The notes under the pieces are model-generated. The model was not told where the DNA came from, did not search any database, and saw only the letters and a program-made list of their open reading frames with translations. 64,000 bases of DNA, from positions 17,189-81,188 of the forward strand of contig JAEWQC010000088.1 of NCBI GenBank assembly GCA_023399355.1, written 5' to 3'. Below are positions 1 to 8,350 of this stretch, piece by piece (the stretch's first letter is position 1; each line of letters opens with the position of its first letter). Origin of the DNA: Bacillota bacterium (lineage in GTDB: Bacteria; Bacillota; Clostridia; Acetivibrionales; DTU013). Position numbers and translations under genes: made by a program.

Positions 1-2667
1 AGGCACGAATTCAAAGGACGCGATCTTAAACTGATCAATATGCTCAGGGAGATCTATGAGACTGAAAAGCTGATGGAGAGGCTTTCAGGAGGAGGCCGTG
101 AATCAAGTGTCTTCCCGGAGGGCAGGGTGTGTCTGACCGACAGTGCATTGAAGCATTTCTTTGAGATCTATACCGGAACGCCCTTCAAAGCCGAAATTCT
201 CGAAAATGAACATGAAGCCGTCAATATCAGGACGGAAGACATCCCGGTAAATTTCCTGCTTTCGAATGAAGGTCCGGATCTTCTGCTTAGTATTGATTTC
301 GAAGGTTCCCTGCTGCCGCTTACCGACAGCGGAGAATATTTCTACTCGGGTGGAGACATTTTTCATGTCTCGCAGCAGCAAAGCGAATACCTGAAGCCTT
401 TCTATCTTGCAATTATGTATCAGAAAGGCCGCAAGCTGCGATTTATCAAAGAGGATAAGCAGAGGTTCGTATCAGAAATACTGCCGTTTGCCGAGAAGGC
501 AGGAAAGCTTGTCATAACGGAGCAGGTTCAGTCTACTATAGAAAAACTGCCTTTGGAAGCCGAAGTATATCTTGACCGCGATGGCTCCGATATTCTTGCC
601 GATGTCAGGTTCATCTATGGAGAACAGGTCGTCAATCCCTTTCTACCCCGCATAAAGGCACCCGCCTCTGCAGAAAAGTTGTTGATCCGTGAGATAGATA
701 ACGAGGAGGCGATTCTTGATATCCTTGGAATGGCTGATTTCAAGGTAAAGGAAGGCAAAGTACATCTCTCCGGCGATGATAATATCTATGAGTTTGTTTT
801 CAAACTGGTTCCTCTTCTGCAGGAGCATGCTTCGGTCTTTTACTCTGAAAACCTGAAGAATATGAAGCTGAAAGCCTCCATGTCCTTCTCGGCACGTTTC
901 AGGCTGAATACGGATTCAAATATGCTGGAGTTCGGCTTTAACGCAGAAGGCATCGACCGCTCCGAGCTTGCGGATATCATAGCCTCCCTCTTGAAAAAGA
1001 AGAAGTATTACCAGCTTAAAAACGGCAGCTTTATCAATCTGGATTCGAAAGAATTCACACAGTTGAACGATTTTATTGAAAAGCTGGATGTGGCGCCCCA
1101 GCAGCTGGAAAATGAATTTATAGAAATACCGCGTTTCAGGGCTGCCTATCTTGACCAGAACATCCGGGAATCCGGCATTCACAATATCGAAAGAAATGCA
1201 GCTTTCAAAGAATTTGTCCAGAACATACGGGAGCCTGAGGACATGTCCTTCTCACTGCCATCCGGTCTGAGAGGAACGCTCCGGGACTACCAGAAATTTG
1301 GATTCAAATGGTTGAAGACTCTTGAGTTCTATAAACTTGGGGGTATTCTCGCAGACGATATGGGCCTTGGGAAAACCATTCAGCTGATTGCTCTGCTATT
1401 ATCTTCAAAACTGGAGAGAGGTCCCTCACCATCACTTGTAGTTGTGCCGACTTCACTGGTATTTAACTGGTGTGCGGAGCTTGATAAATTCGCACCCGGC
1501 TTGAAATATACCGCCATTATGGGAAACAAGGAGGAACGTCTCAGATTGATTGGCAACTCGTCTGATTACGATGTGATCATAACCTCCTACCCGCTTATCA
1601 GAAGAGATATTGAACAATATCTGGTTCAAACCTTCAGATATTGCATCATTGATGAGGCACAGCACATAAAAAATCCTGCTTCAAGAAATGCAAAGTCCGT
1701 AAAGGAAATAAAGGCGGAGACCCGGTTTGCACTCACTGGCACCCCAATGGAAAACAACCTCTATGAGCTGTGGTCAATTTTTGATTTCGTCCTGCCAGGA
1801 TACCTCTTCTCTTATGAAAAGTTCAATGAGAAGTATGTCCAGCCTTCCTCGGGAGAAGATGGAAGTATGGCACTCAAAGACCTTGGCAGGCAAATCAGGC
1901 CCTTTATATTAAGAAGGCTTAAGAAGGAAGTGCTCCATGAGCTGCCTGAAAAGATAGAGAATACAATGCTTGCAGATCTGACCGAGGAACAGAAGAAGCT
2001 ATACCTGGCATACCTGCATGATATCAAGGGCGAACTGACCAAAGAAATTGCCGAAGCCGGTTTTGAAAAGAGCAGGATCAAGATCCTTGCCGCATTAACA
2101 AGGCTAAGGCAGTTATGCTGTCACCCCGCCTTGTTTGTTGAGGATTATCAGGGTGAAAGCGGAAAGATGCAGCTTTTGGAGGAGATACTGCAGGAATCCA
2201 TAGAAGGAGGCCACAGAATACTCCTTTTCTCACAATTTACAGGGATGCTGCAGCTTGTAAAAAAGAGGCTTGAGGCACTTAAAATCACCCACCTTTATCT
2301 GGACGGCTCAACTCCGGTCACTGAAAGAGGGTATCTGGTCAATTCCTTTAACGAAGGCCTTGGAAAAGTATTTCTTATTTCCCTTAAAGCAGGCGGAACC
2401 GGCCTGAACCTGACTGGAGCCGACACTGTCATCCATTACGATCCATGGTGGAACCCTGCGGTGGAGGATCAGGCTACAGACCGTTCTTATCGCATAGGGC
2501 AGAAGAAATCGGTATATGTTATGAAGCTTGTTGCAAGAGGTACCATTGAAGAAAAAATACTCGCACTTCAGGATAAGAAGCGTGTGTTGATTGATGCTGT
2601 CATACAGCCTGGCGAGACCCTGCTCTCCAAGATGACCCAGGATGAGCTCCAGGCCTTATTCGACTAA
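1..2667 (+). CDS. SNF2-family DNA helicase/translocase, 5' end outside window
   Basis: The reading frame is open back to base 1, so the Met at 40 is probably internal and the gene is cut by the window edge. From that Met, 875 residues remain. The N-terminal ~400 residues match the accessory region usual in bacterial SWIM/SNF2 proteins (inferred from length and position; the SWIM zinc finger would lie upstream). The ATPase core is clear: Walker A in DDMGLGKTIQ near residue 440, DEAQH near 537, TGTPMENN after it, and the C-terminal helicase lobe with GLNLTGADTVIHYDPWWNP and the RSYRIGQ arginine finger near 790-820. Known SNF2 proteins use ATP to translocate on duplex DNA. The bacterial versions are of uncertain role in repair or transcription. 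The gene ends at a TAA before a tandem-repeat spacer and faces a convergent ABC operon. Confidence 0.93.
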   Translation, partial: RHEFKGRDLKLINMLREIYETEKLMERLSGGGRESSVFPEGRVCLTDSALKHFFEIYTGTPFKAEILENEHEAVNIRTEDIPVNFLLSNEGPDLLLSIDFEGSLLPLTDSGEYFYSGGDIFHVSQQQSEYLKPFYLAIMYQKGRKLRFIKEDKQRFVSEILPFAEKAGKLVITEQVQSTIEKLPLEAEVYLDRDGSDILADVRFIYGEQVVNPFLPRIKAPASAEKLLIREIDNEEAILDILGMADFKVKEGKVHLSGDDNIYEFVFKLVPLLQEHASVFYSENLKNMKLKASMSFSARFRLNTDSNMLEFGFNAEGIDRSELADIIASLLKKKKYYQLKNGSFINLDSKEFTQLNDFIEKLDVAPQQLENEFIEIPRFRAAYLDQNIRESGIHNIERNAAFKEFVQNIREPEDMSFSLPSGLRGTLRDYQKFGFKWLKTLEFYKLGGILADDMGLGKTIQLIALLLSSKLERGPSPSLVVVPTSLVFNWCAELDKFAPGLKYTAIMGNKEERLRLIGNSSDYDVIITSYPLIRRDIEQYLVQTFRYCIIDEAQHIKNPASRNAKSVKEIKAETRFALTGTPMENNLYELWSIFDFVLPGYLFSYEKFNEKYVQPSSGEDGSMALKDLGRQIRPFILRRLKKEVLHELPEKIENTMLADLTEEQKKLYLAYLHDIKGELTKEIAEAGFEKSRIKILAALTRLRQLCCHPALFVEDYQGESGKMQLLEEILQESIEGGHRILLFSQFTGMLQLVKKRLEALKITHLYLDGSTPVTERGYLVNSFNEGLGKVFLISLKAGGTGLNLTGADTVIHYDPWWNPAVEDQATDRSYRIGQKKSVYVMKLVARGTIEEKILALQDKKRVLIDAVIQPGETLLSKMTQDELQALFD

Positions 2668-2724
2668 AATCCAAGATAGAATTTAAAAAGGGGACGGCTC
2701 TTGGCATGAATTTCGTCCGCCCCC

Positions 2725-2955
2725 CTTGAAGTTTACTTTTTGAATTTTTCTCCTTAAAGTCTACTCTTTGAACTTTACTCCTTAATTCACTCTTTGAACT
2801 TTACTCCTTGAACTTTACTCCTTGAACTTCACTCTTTGAACTTCACTCCTTGAATTTCACTCCTTGAACTTTACTCCTTGAATTTCACTCCTTGAACTTT
2901 ACTCTTTGAACTTTACTCCTTGAACTTTACTCTTTGAACTTTACTCTTTGAAGTC
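2725..2955. repeat. 15-bp tandem repeat between convergent genes
   Basis: About 15 imperfect copies of the 15-mer CTTGAACTTTACTCC fill most of the spacer between the helicase stop and the ABC permease stop. Variation is confined to a few positions (C/T in the middle, CC/TT at the end). The period is divisible by three, but stops occur in some frames and there is no start or ribosome binding site, so it does not look coding. It lies downstream of both genes and could be copied into both 3' untranslated regions. Confidence 0.9.
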
Positions 2956-2975
2956 GTTCCCGTCTTACAACTCTG

Positions 2976-4121
2976 CTATACAAACTTCTGCATGTTGTTG
3001 GTTCTGGCGAAACGGTAAACGGCTATGAGGATCAGCGCTGCTGCAAAGGCAGCAAGGATCAGAAGGTTCATGTAAATATCGCTTGGCTTTCCACCGGTCT
3101 GCAGTTTGTCAATTGCATTCATCGCCCAGCGCTGGGGAACGAAGTATCCTATTTTCTGCATGATATCCGGCATCTGACGTATATCCCAGAAGCAACCGCC
3201 CAGCATGCAGGTCGGTGTCATGATCAGCGTACTTAAAGTGCTTGCCATATAGGAAGAGCTTGAAAATGCCGTTACAACCAGCCCTACTCCAATAGCAACA
3301 AGTCCGAACATCAGAAGGATGATAAACATTGCTACGTCATCTATACCGCTATTAATCCTGAAAATATATTTCATGGAGACCTGTATCATTAATATCTGTG
3401 CGATCACCACAAGAAGACTTGTTATGGCATTGCCGGCAATATACTGCCTCGCATTAACCGGTGCAGAACATATTCTGTGATAGGTTCTGTCTCTTTTCTC
3501 TTTGAGTATAATCATGCTTATCAAGCTGGCGCCGGCCATGAGAAACATGATCAGAAACCCTATACTTGCCTGTGCCATGTTTTTGCCGGTCACTTCATCC
3601 TTAAGCTTCACGACTGTCAGTCTGGCAGGGTTCGACTTATATTGGCCATACATCTTATCAAAGGAAGCCCTGTTTCCACCTGCTGCTGCAGAAAGCTTAT
3701 AAAGTATATCCATATAGTTGTTCAGACTCTGCTTGATCCAGACTGTAGTCTCCTGACCTTTAACAGATACTACTTCGAGTTTTTCGGGGTTTCCCTTGTA
3801 TATGCTTTCCGTATAACCCGACGGTATTTCAACAACTGCATCAAGGTCCATATTCAGTAGTCTGCCGGATAATTCCTCCTTACTTACGTCTGATATCACG
3901 AAGTTTTCGGTCTCCTGCATGGATGCCTTCAAATCCTGAGAAAAAACGCCCGTATCGTCATTTACGACTCCGATCCTCAGAACAGTACTTCCTGCATTGC
4001 CGTAAATTAACAGTGATACAAACACACCCACCAGCGGGAGAAATAAATATACAATGATATTGCCTTTCTTTCTGAACGTTACCTTAAGAATATTGGCTAT
4101 GATCAATAACATATTATGCAT
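2976..4121 (-). CDS. ABC-2 type permease (second subunit), LnrN-like
   Basis: This 381-residue protein has one N-terminal membrane helix (residues ~15-35), a ~140-residue extracellular domain, and five or six C-terminal helices from ~175, ending in an ABC-2 signature region (TPTCMLGGCFWDIRQMP). That is the standard ABC-2 half-permease layout. It overlaps the preceding permease by 8 bp, so translation is likely coupled. The operon order (ATPase, permease, permease) next to a NarL-type two-component system resembles Bacillus subtilis LnrLMN, which exports membrane-active polyenes. The substrate here is inferred only. An alternative is an Na+ or multidrug exporter of the NatB/YhaP type. Confidence 0.85.
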   Translation of the reverse strand: MHNMLLIIANILKVTFRKKGNIIVYLFLPLVGVFVSLLIYGNAGSTVLRIGVVNDDTGVFSQDLKASMQETENFVISDVSKEELSGRLLNMDLDAVVEIPSGYTESIYKGNPEKLEVVSVKGQETTVWIKQSLNNYMDILYKLSAAAGGNRASFDKMYGQYKSNPARLTVVKLKDEVTGKNMAQASIGFLIMFLMAGASLISMIILKEKRDRTYHRICSAPVNARQYIAGNAITSLLVVIAQILMIQVSMKYIFRINSGIDDVAMFIILLMFGLVAIGVGLVVTAFSSSSYMASTLSTLIMTPTCMLGGCFWDIRQMPDIMQKIGYFVPQRWAMNAIDKLQTGGKPSDIYMNLLILAAFAAALILIAVYRFARTNNMQKFV

Positions 4122-5259
4122 ACTTTCCAGTCCCCTTTCTTGAGAACAGTGCAGATATCAGGATAAATACCGCAGCAATTGCCAGATTTATGACAACCGA
4201 TGTGAGCAGCGCCGAATAATCCTTGTCATATATCATCTTGAGCAATGCCGTGTTCGCCCATTTTACCGGTGATATGTTTGAAATATTCGTCAATGAATTC
4301 CCAATTACTGAGAGCGGTACATAACCTCCCCCAAGGAAAACGATGACCGGGATGATCGTGTTCAGAATCCCATTGGCAGCATCCCCATTCTTGAAAAGAT
4401 ACGCAAGCCCGACACCCAGACTTACCGACATGATTGAATAGGATAGCAGAAGCAGTGAGACAGACAGCAGGTCTTCCCCCCAATATGCTTTCAGGATGAA
4501 TTTACTGAACAATATAACCGCAAGTCCTTGCGCCAGTGTTACTATAATACATCCAAGCACTTTGCCCATTAAAAATTCATATCTTTTAACCGGAGCACAG
4601 AGAATCCGGCCTGCAGTCATATCTTCCATATCGTTCTTGACACTCCAGAAGCCTGTCATCGAAGCATATAGAATGATCATTGTCATCATGGTGATGGCAT
4701 AATAGTCCAGGGAGCCCGGTTGTCTTTTCTGATCAAGTGATTTTAATGATACGAAGTCCCCATGACTTTTCATCTGCGGCAGTGCAAAAGCTGCCGGGTT
4801 ATTGGCCCCAATCGAACCCGTTGCCTTGTAAGTCATCATAAAGCTGTTCAAAGCACTCTCCAGGATGACTGACTTGTATCCTCCATATTTTTCATTACCG
4901 TAAAGTTTTATTTCCTGCAGATTATCGGATACATGAACATATCCTGTATATTGATATCCCTGCACACTCTTCATACCGGCTTTTATATCCTCGGTTTTTT
5001 CAAATTTAAAACCGACATTTTCAGTCAGTTCTTTCCTGAAACTATTGAAGGCATCTGTCATGCTATGGTTGTTCACATTTAGATCTTCCGAATAAAGGAC
5101 CTTTACTTCCCCGATCTTAACAGGTTTGTCGAAGGAGCCTGAAAATGCAGCCCCCAGTATGATGATCAGAACGATTGGGAAAAGAACCATCATCATATTT
5201 GCTTTAAAATTTCTTCTATTAATTCTAAATTCCTTTAGTACCAATTTTACAATATTCAT
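4114..5259 (-). CDS. ABC-2 type permease (first subunit), LnrM-like
   Basis: A 381-residue ABC-2 permease of the same length and topology as its downstream partner: a helix at ~20-40, a large external loop, then about six helices from ~185 to 375. The two permeases presumably form the membrane heterodimer served by the ATPase upstream. The start ATG at 5259 lies 16 bases after the ATPase stop and is preceded by an unusual run of nine G on the coding strand, which supplies the Shine-Dalgarno region. The last 8 bp overlap the next gene. Confidence 0.85.
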   Translation of the reverse strand: MNIVKLVLKEFRINRRNFKANMMMVLFPIVLIIILGAAFSGSFDKPVKIGEVKVLYSEDLNVNNHSMTDAFNSFRKELTENVGFKFEKTEDIKAGMKSVQGYQYTGYVHVSDNLQEIKLYGNEKYGGYKSVILESALNSFMMTYKATGSIGANNPAAFALPQMKSHGDFVSLKSLDQKRQPGSLDYYAITMMTMIILYASMTGFWSVKNDMEDMTAGRILCAPVKRYEFLMGKVLGCIIVTLAQGLAVILFSKFILKAYWGEDLLSVSLLLLSYSIMSVSLGVGLAYLFKNGDAANGILNTIIPVIVFLGGGYVPLSVIGNSLTNISNISPVKWANTALLKMIYDKDYSALLTSVVINLAIAAVFILISALFSRKGTGKYA

Positions 5260-5275
5260 TCTGCCACCCCCCCCC
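5260..5275 (-). promoter_or_regulatory. G9 homopolymer acting as ribosome binding site
   Basis: Between the ATPase stop TAA and the permease ATG the coding strand reads nine consecutive G followed by TGGCAGA. The G-run is the only purine-rich Shine-Dalgarno candidate. Runs this long tend to slip during replication, so the spacing to the ATG could vary between cells. Confidence 0.55.
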
Positions 5276-6220
5276 TTAGTCCCTCAGCCGTCTGCCGGTC
5301 AGCGACAGAAATACCGTTTCAAGATCCGGCGTCTTGCTCTCAACGCTCTTGATGGAAAACCTGTTTGAAGTAAAATAATGGATGATGCTGTCGAGATTAC
5401 TTACTTCACGGGCACTCGAGATTTTAATAATATCCTCTTCTATCTCAATTCCACTGACTCCAGGGATTTCATTGATCTTCTCCTCACTGATCCTCGAAAT
5501 CGAATCCCCGACAGAGATCCATACGATATTTCTGTCATTGATCATATTCTTGAGCTCTTCACCGGTTCCAAGTGCGATCACTTTGCCGTGATCCATGATT
5601 GCCACGCGTGTACAGATGGCTTCGACCTCCTCCATGTAATGGCTTGTGTAGATGATAGTGCTGCCAAGCTCATTGAGTTTTTTAACCGATTCCAGGATGT
5701 GATTCCTCGACTGCGGGTCGATGCCTACCGTAGGCTCATCCATGATGATCAGCTTGGGCTTGTGGGCTATGGCACAGGCTATGTTGAGCCTTCTCTTCAT
5801 CCCCCCCGAAAAACTCTTCGGGAAACCTTTCGCCTTATCGGAAAGGCCTGTAAATTCAAGCGCCTCATATGCGGCTGCCTCAAGCTCCTTCCCTTTTAAG
5901 CCATAAAGACTTGCAAAGAATTTAACATTCTCCAGGCTTGTCAGGTCCTCATAGATTGCAATTTCCTGTGGGACGATTCCGATATTGCGCTTGGTGATCA
6001 AAGCATCCTTTCTCACGTCCTTGTCCAGGATGGTAATATTCCCCTTATCACTGAACAGAAGGCCTGTGATCATATTGATGGCTGTACTTTTTCCTGCTCC
6101 GTTCGGGCCAAGCAGACCAAATATCTCACCCTCTTCAATATTGAGGGTCATTTTGTCAACAGCAGTCAGATCTCCAAAATTCTTCGTGACTTCCTTTATA
6201 CTTATAATACTCATATTCAA
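5276..6220 (-). CDS. ABC transporter ATP-binding protein, LnrL-like
   Basis: This 314-residue ATPase has all nucleotide-binding motifs: Walker A GPNGAGKST (residues ~39-47), ABC signature SFSGGMKRR (~140), Walker B with LIIMDEPTVGIDP (~160-172) and the switch His in TSHYMEE (~196). The C-terminal ~80 residues fit the DUF4162-type extension typical of ABC-2 drug and polyene exporters. It is the first gene of a three-gene operon with the two permeases. It drives export from the cytoplasmic face of the membrane. Regulation by the nearby two-component system (7718-9461) is inferred from LnrJK-LMN precedent and from the inverted repeat upstream. Confidence 0.93.
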   Translation of the reverse strand: MNMSIISIKEVTKNFGDLTAVDKMTLNIEEGEIFGLLGPNGAGKSTAINMITGLLFSDKGNITILDKDVRKDALITKRNIGIVPQEIAIYEDLTSLENVKFFASLYGLKGKELEAAAYEALEFTGLSDKAKGFPKSFSGGMKRRLNIACAIAHKPKLIIMDEPTVGIDPQSRNHILESVKKLNELGSTIIYTSHYMEEVEAICTRVAIMDHGKVIALGTGEELKNMINDRNIVWISVGDSISRISEEKINEIPGVSGIEIEEDIIKISSAREVSNLDSIIHYFTSNRFSIKSVESKTPDLETVFLSLTGRRLRD

Positions 6221-6298
6221 CTCTCCTTTACATCATTCAGCTCTACTTCATTATAGAAGAGCCGGCCAACATCCGTAAGTACGAAAGGTCATTGTTTG

Positions 6299-6316
6299 AT
6301 ATGACTAAAGTCATAT
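6299..6316. promoter_or_regulatory. Perfect inverted repeat, candidate operator
   Basis: The 18-bp sequence ATATGACTAAAGTCATAT has two 8-bp arms around an AA centre. It sits in the divergent spacer, ~80 bp upstream of the ABC operon start and just upstream of a promoter for the aldo/keto reductase. Dyads of this kind are typical of NarL/LuxR-family response-regulator sites. Assignment to the response regulator at 7718-8350 is inference. Confidence 0.5.
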
Positions 6317-6341
6317 GGGAAATTAATAAAAAATGTTCCTA

Positions 6342-6370
6342 TTGCAGTATCAAATGATATAGAATATATA
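6342..6370 (+). promoter_or_regulatory. Sigma-A-type promoter for the aldo/keto reductase
   Basis: TTGCAG (6342-6347), a 17-bp spacer and TATATA (6365-6370) lie ~90 bp before the ATG at 6462. The fit to the vegetative consensus is good. The dyad at 6299-6316 lies immediately upstream. Confidence 0.5.
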
Positions 6371-6461
6371 CAGAATCTAAAATAACTACGCCACATGCCG
6401 GAAGCATATAGCCCGCAAAAGATATGCCATCCCGGAAGCAGTGTGCACTGGAGGATTAGAA

Positions 6462-7616
6462 ATGAAATACAGAAAATTCGGCAAACTGGATATGAATGTG
6501 TCCGCTCTGGGCTTTGGGACAATGCGCCTTCCCACAGCAGGAAGCACAAATCTCGGGAACAGGCTCAGCCAGGACATCGTTGAGGACGAAGCTATAAAAA
6601 TCATTAGATACGCCATTGACCATGGTGTCAATTATGTTGACTCCGCTTATGCTTATCACGGCGGCAACAGTGAAGTTGTAACCGGCAAGGCCCTAATGGA
6701 CGGATACAGGGAAAAGGTCCTGCTTGCTACAAAGTCCCCTGTCTGGTTGATTAAAAACCCGGAGGATTTCGACAGGCTTCTGGACGAACAACTTGGGAAA
6801 CTGCAAACGGATCATATAGATTTTTATCTTCTTCATGCTATTAACGGAGGCTCCTGGAAGGATATCATCCTCAGACACAACATCCTTGAACGTGCTGAAG
6901 CTGCAAAAAAGGCCGGGAAAATAAAGTATCTCGGTTTCTCCTTCCACGGTGAAAGCAAGGATTTCACCGAGATTATCGACGGTTATGACAAATGGGATTT
7001 CTGCCAGATACAGTTCAACTATATGGACATAGAAAATCAGGCAGGCCTGAGCGGACTGAAATATGCCGCATCCAAAGGACTTGGCGTAGTCATCATGGAA
7101 CCGCTGCTGGGCGGAAGACTTGCCAACCCGCCGAAGGATATCAAAGCAGTTCTTGACGAAAGCGGAACAGGCCGTACACCCGCCTACTGGGCATTTGAGT
7201 GGCTGTGGAACCAACCGGAGGTATCCGTAATATTGAGTGGCATGAGCAACCTGCAGCAGGTGGAGGAAAATCTGGTTTCCGCTGACAATTCCGGAGTAGG
7301 GCTCTTCGGGCCGAAAGATCTTGACGTTATTGACCGTGTAAGGCAAAAGTATAAGGAAAGGGCTGCCATACCCTGCACAGGCTGCAGCTACTGCATGCCT
7401 TGTCCGAACAATGTAAACATTCCAAGAAACTTCGAATTATATAATGATAGCATGATACATGAGGATGTAGCCGGCTCAAGAATAATTTACAGCACCTTTT
7501 TCTCCGAGCCCGCCCGTGCCAGTGCATGTATTCGGTGCCGGATCTGCGAGGATAAATGCCCGCAGAAGATTCTCATCAGCGAATGGATGCCTAAAGTTCA
7601 TGAAACACTGGGATAG
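6462..7616 (+). CDS. Aldo/keto reductase with C-terminal 4Fe-4S ferredoxin-like domain
   Basis: The start at MKYRKFGKLD is preceded by GGAGG at a normal distance, giving 384 residues. The (beta/alpha)8 aldo/keto reductase barrel shows DSAYAYHGGNSE (catalytic Asp/Tyr, residues ~55-66), TKSPVW, and HFH-type strands with FYLLHA. The C-terminus holds cysteine clusters CTGCSYCMPC and CIRCRICEDKCP, which could bind 4Fe-4S clusters. This domain pair is common in anaerobes. The physiological substrate is unknown. The gene sits between a transporter operon and its likely sensor pair but runs in the opposite direction, so it may be co-regulated through the shared spacer. Confidence 0.92.
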   Translation: MKYRKFGKLDMNVSALGFGTMRLPTAGSTNLGNRLSQDIVEDEAIKIIRYAIDHGVNYVDSAYAYHGGNSEVVTGKALMDGYREKVLLATKSPVWLIKNPEDFDRLLDEQLGKLQTDHIDFYLLHAINGGSWKDIILRHNILERAEAAKKAGKIKYLGFSFHGESKDFTEIIDGYDKWDFCQIQFNYMDIENQAGLSGLKYAASKGLGVVIMEPLLGGRLANPPKDIKAVLDESGTGRTPAYWAFEWLWNQPEVSVILSGMSNLQQVEENLVSADNSGVGLFGPKDLDVIDRVRQKYKERAAIPCTGCSYCMPCPNNVNIPRNFELYNDSMIHEDVAGSRIIYSTFFSEPARASACIRCRICEDKCPQKILISEWMPKVHETLG

Positions 7617-7662
7617 GCGCTGATAAACACAACCGGAATGGCAGCGAAAGAGAAATCCATTG

Positions 7663-7700
7663 AAGAGGACTATACTCCTGAAACGGATTATAGTCCTCTT
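7663..7700. terminator. Bidirectional rho-independent terminator
   Basis: The arms AAGAGGACTATA and TATAGTCCTCTT form a 12-bp stem around a 14-base loop. It lies between the convergent aldo/keto reductase and response regulator genes and can serve both. Confidence 0.8.
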
Positions 7701-7717
7701 ATTCAGTTCTTATGTAA

Positions 7718-8350
7718 TCAGTCCTTTTCGCCGGTGAGATAATAGATTGCGATCTGCGTACGGTGTTCCAGGCCGGTTTTGTCCAGTATGGCCGAAATGT
7801 AGTTCTTTATCGTACCCTCGGACATAAAGAGCTTAGCGGCTATTTCCCTATTCGAAAGTCCTTTTGCGATAAGTGTGACGATTTCCAGTTCCCTGTCGGT
7901 AAAGAGACCATCCGGGATATTTGTCTTCCTGCCTGACGATAATTCGCTCTTAATAATATCCATGGCAACATCCTGCATAACCGTACCACCTTCATGGACG
8001 ATCCTGATGGCGTCCATGATTCTGGACGGTGAACTGCCTTTTAAAAGGTACCCTTTCGCACCATTCTTTACTGCGCCGATAATAAAGTTGTCATCGTCGA
8101 ATGTCGTCAGGATTAATGGTCTGGTATCTGACTTCATGGAAATCTCCCTTGCTGCCTGAAGGCCGTCCAATACGGGCATCCTCACATCCAGCAGGACTAC
8201 GTCTACCTTTTCGCGCATGCAGTACTCGACTGCCTTAAGGCCATTTTCAACACACTCAAGCACTTCAAACCGGTCATCCGACTGAAGTATTATTTTCAAG
8301 CCTTCCCTGATCAGAATATCATCATCTGCAATCAATACTTTAATGGACAT
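7718..8350 (-). CDS. NarL/LuxR-family response regulator, LnrK-like
   Basis: The start at MSIKVLIADDD has an excellent AGAGGTGGAG site, giving 210 residues. The receiver domain (1-~120) shows the acidic pair DD near residue 9, phospho-acceptor Asp in VVLLDVRMP near 54, and Lys in KGYLLKGSS near 105. The C-terminal LuxR-type helix-turn-helix is seen in LTDRELEIVTLIAKGLSN-type sequence (FTDRELEIVTLIAKGLSN, ~145-165). It overlaps the kinase gene by 11 bp, so the two are coupled. By analogy with LnrK/LiaR relatives it probably activates the ABC exporter genes at 2976-6220. Confidence 0.93.
   Translation of the reverse strand: MSIKVLIADDDILIREGLKIILQSDDRFEVLECVENGLKAVEYCMREKVDVVLLDVRMPVLDGLQAAREISMKSDTRPLILTTFDDDNFIIGAVKNGAKGYLLKGSSPSRIMDAIRIVHEGGTVMQDVAMDIIKSELSSGRKTNIPDGLFTDRELEIVTLIAKGLSNREIAAKLFMSEGTIKNYISAILDKTGLEHRTQIAIYYLTGEKD

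Noticed and set aside
2725..2955. Possible CRISPR array
   Set aside because: Units are directly joined, have no unique spacers, and no cas genes are in the window.
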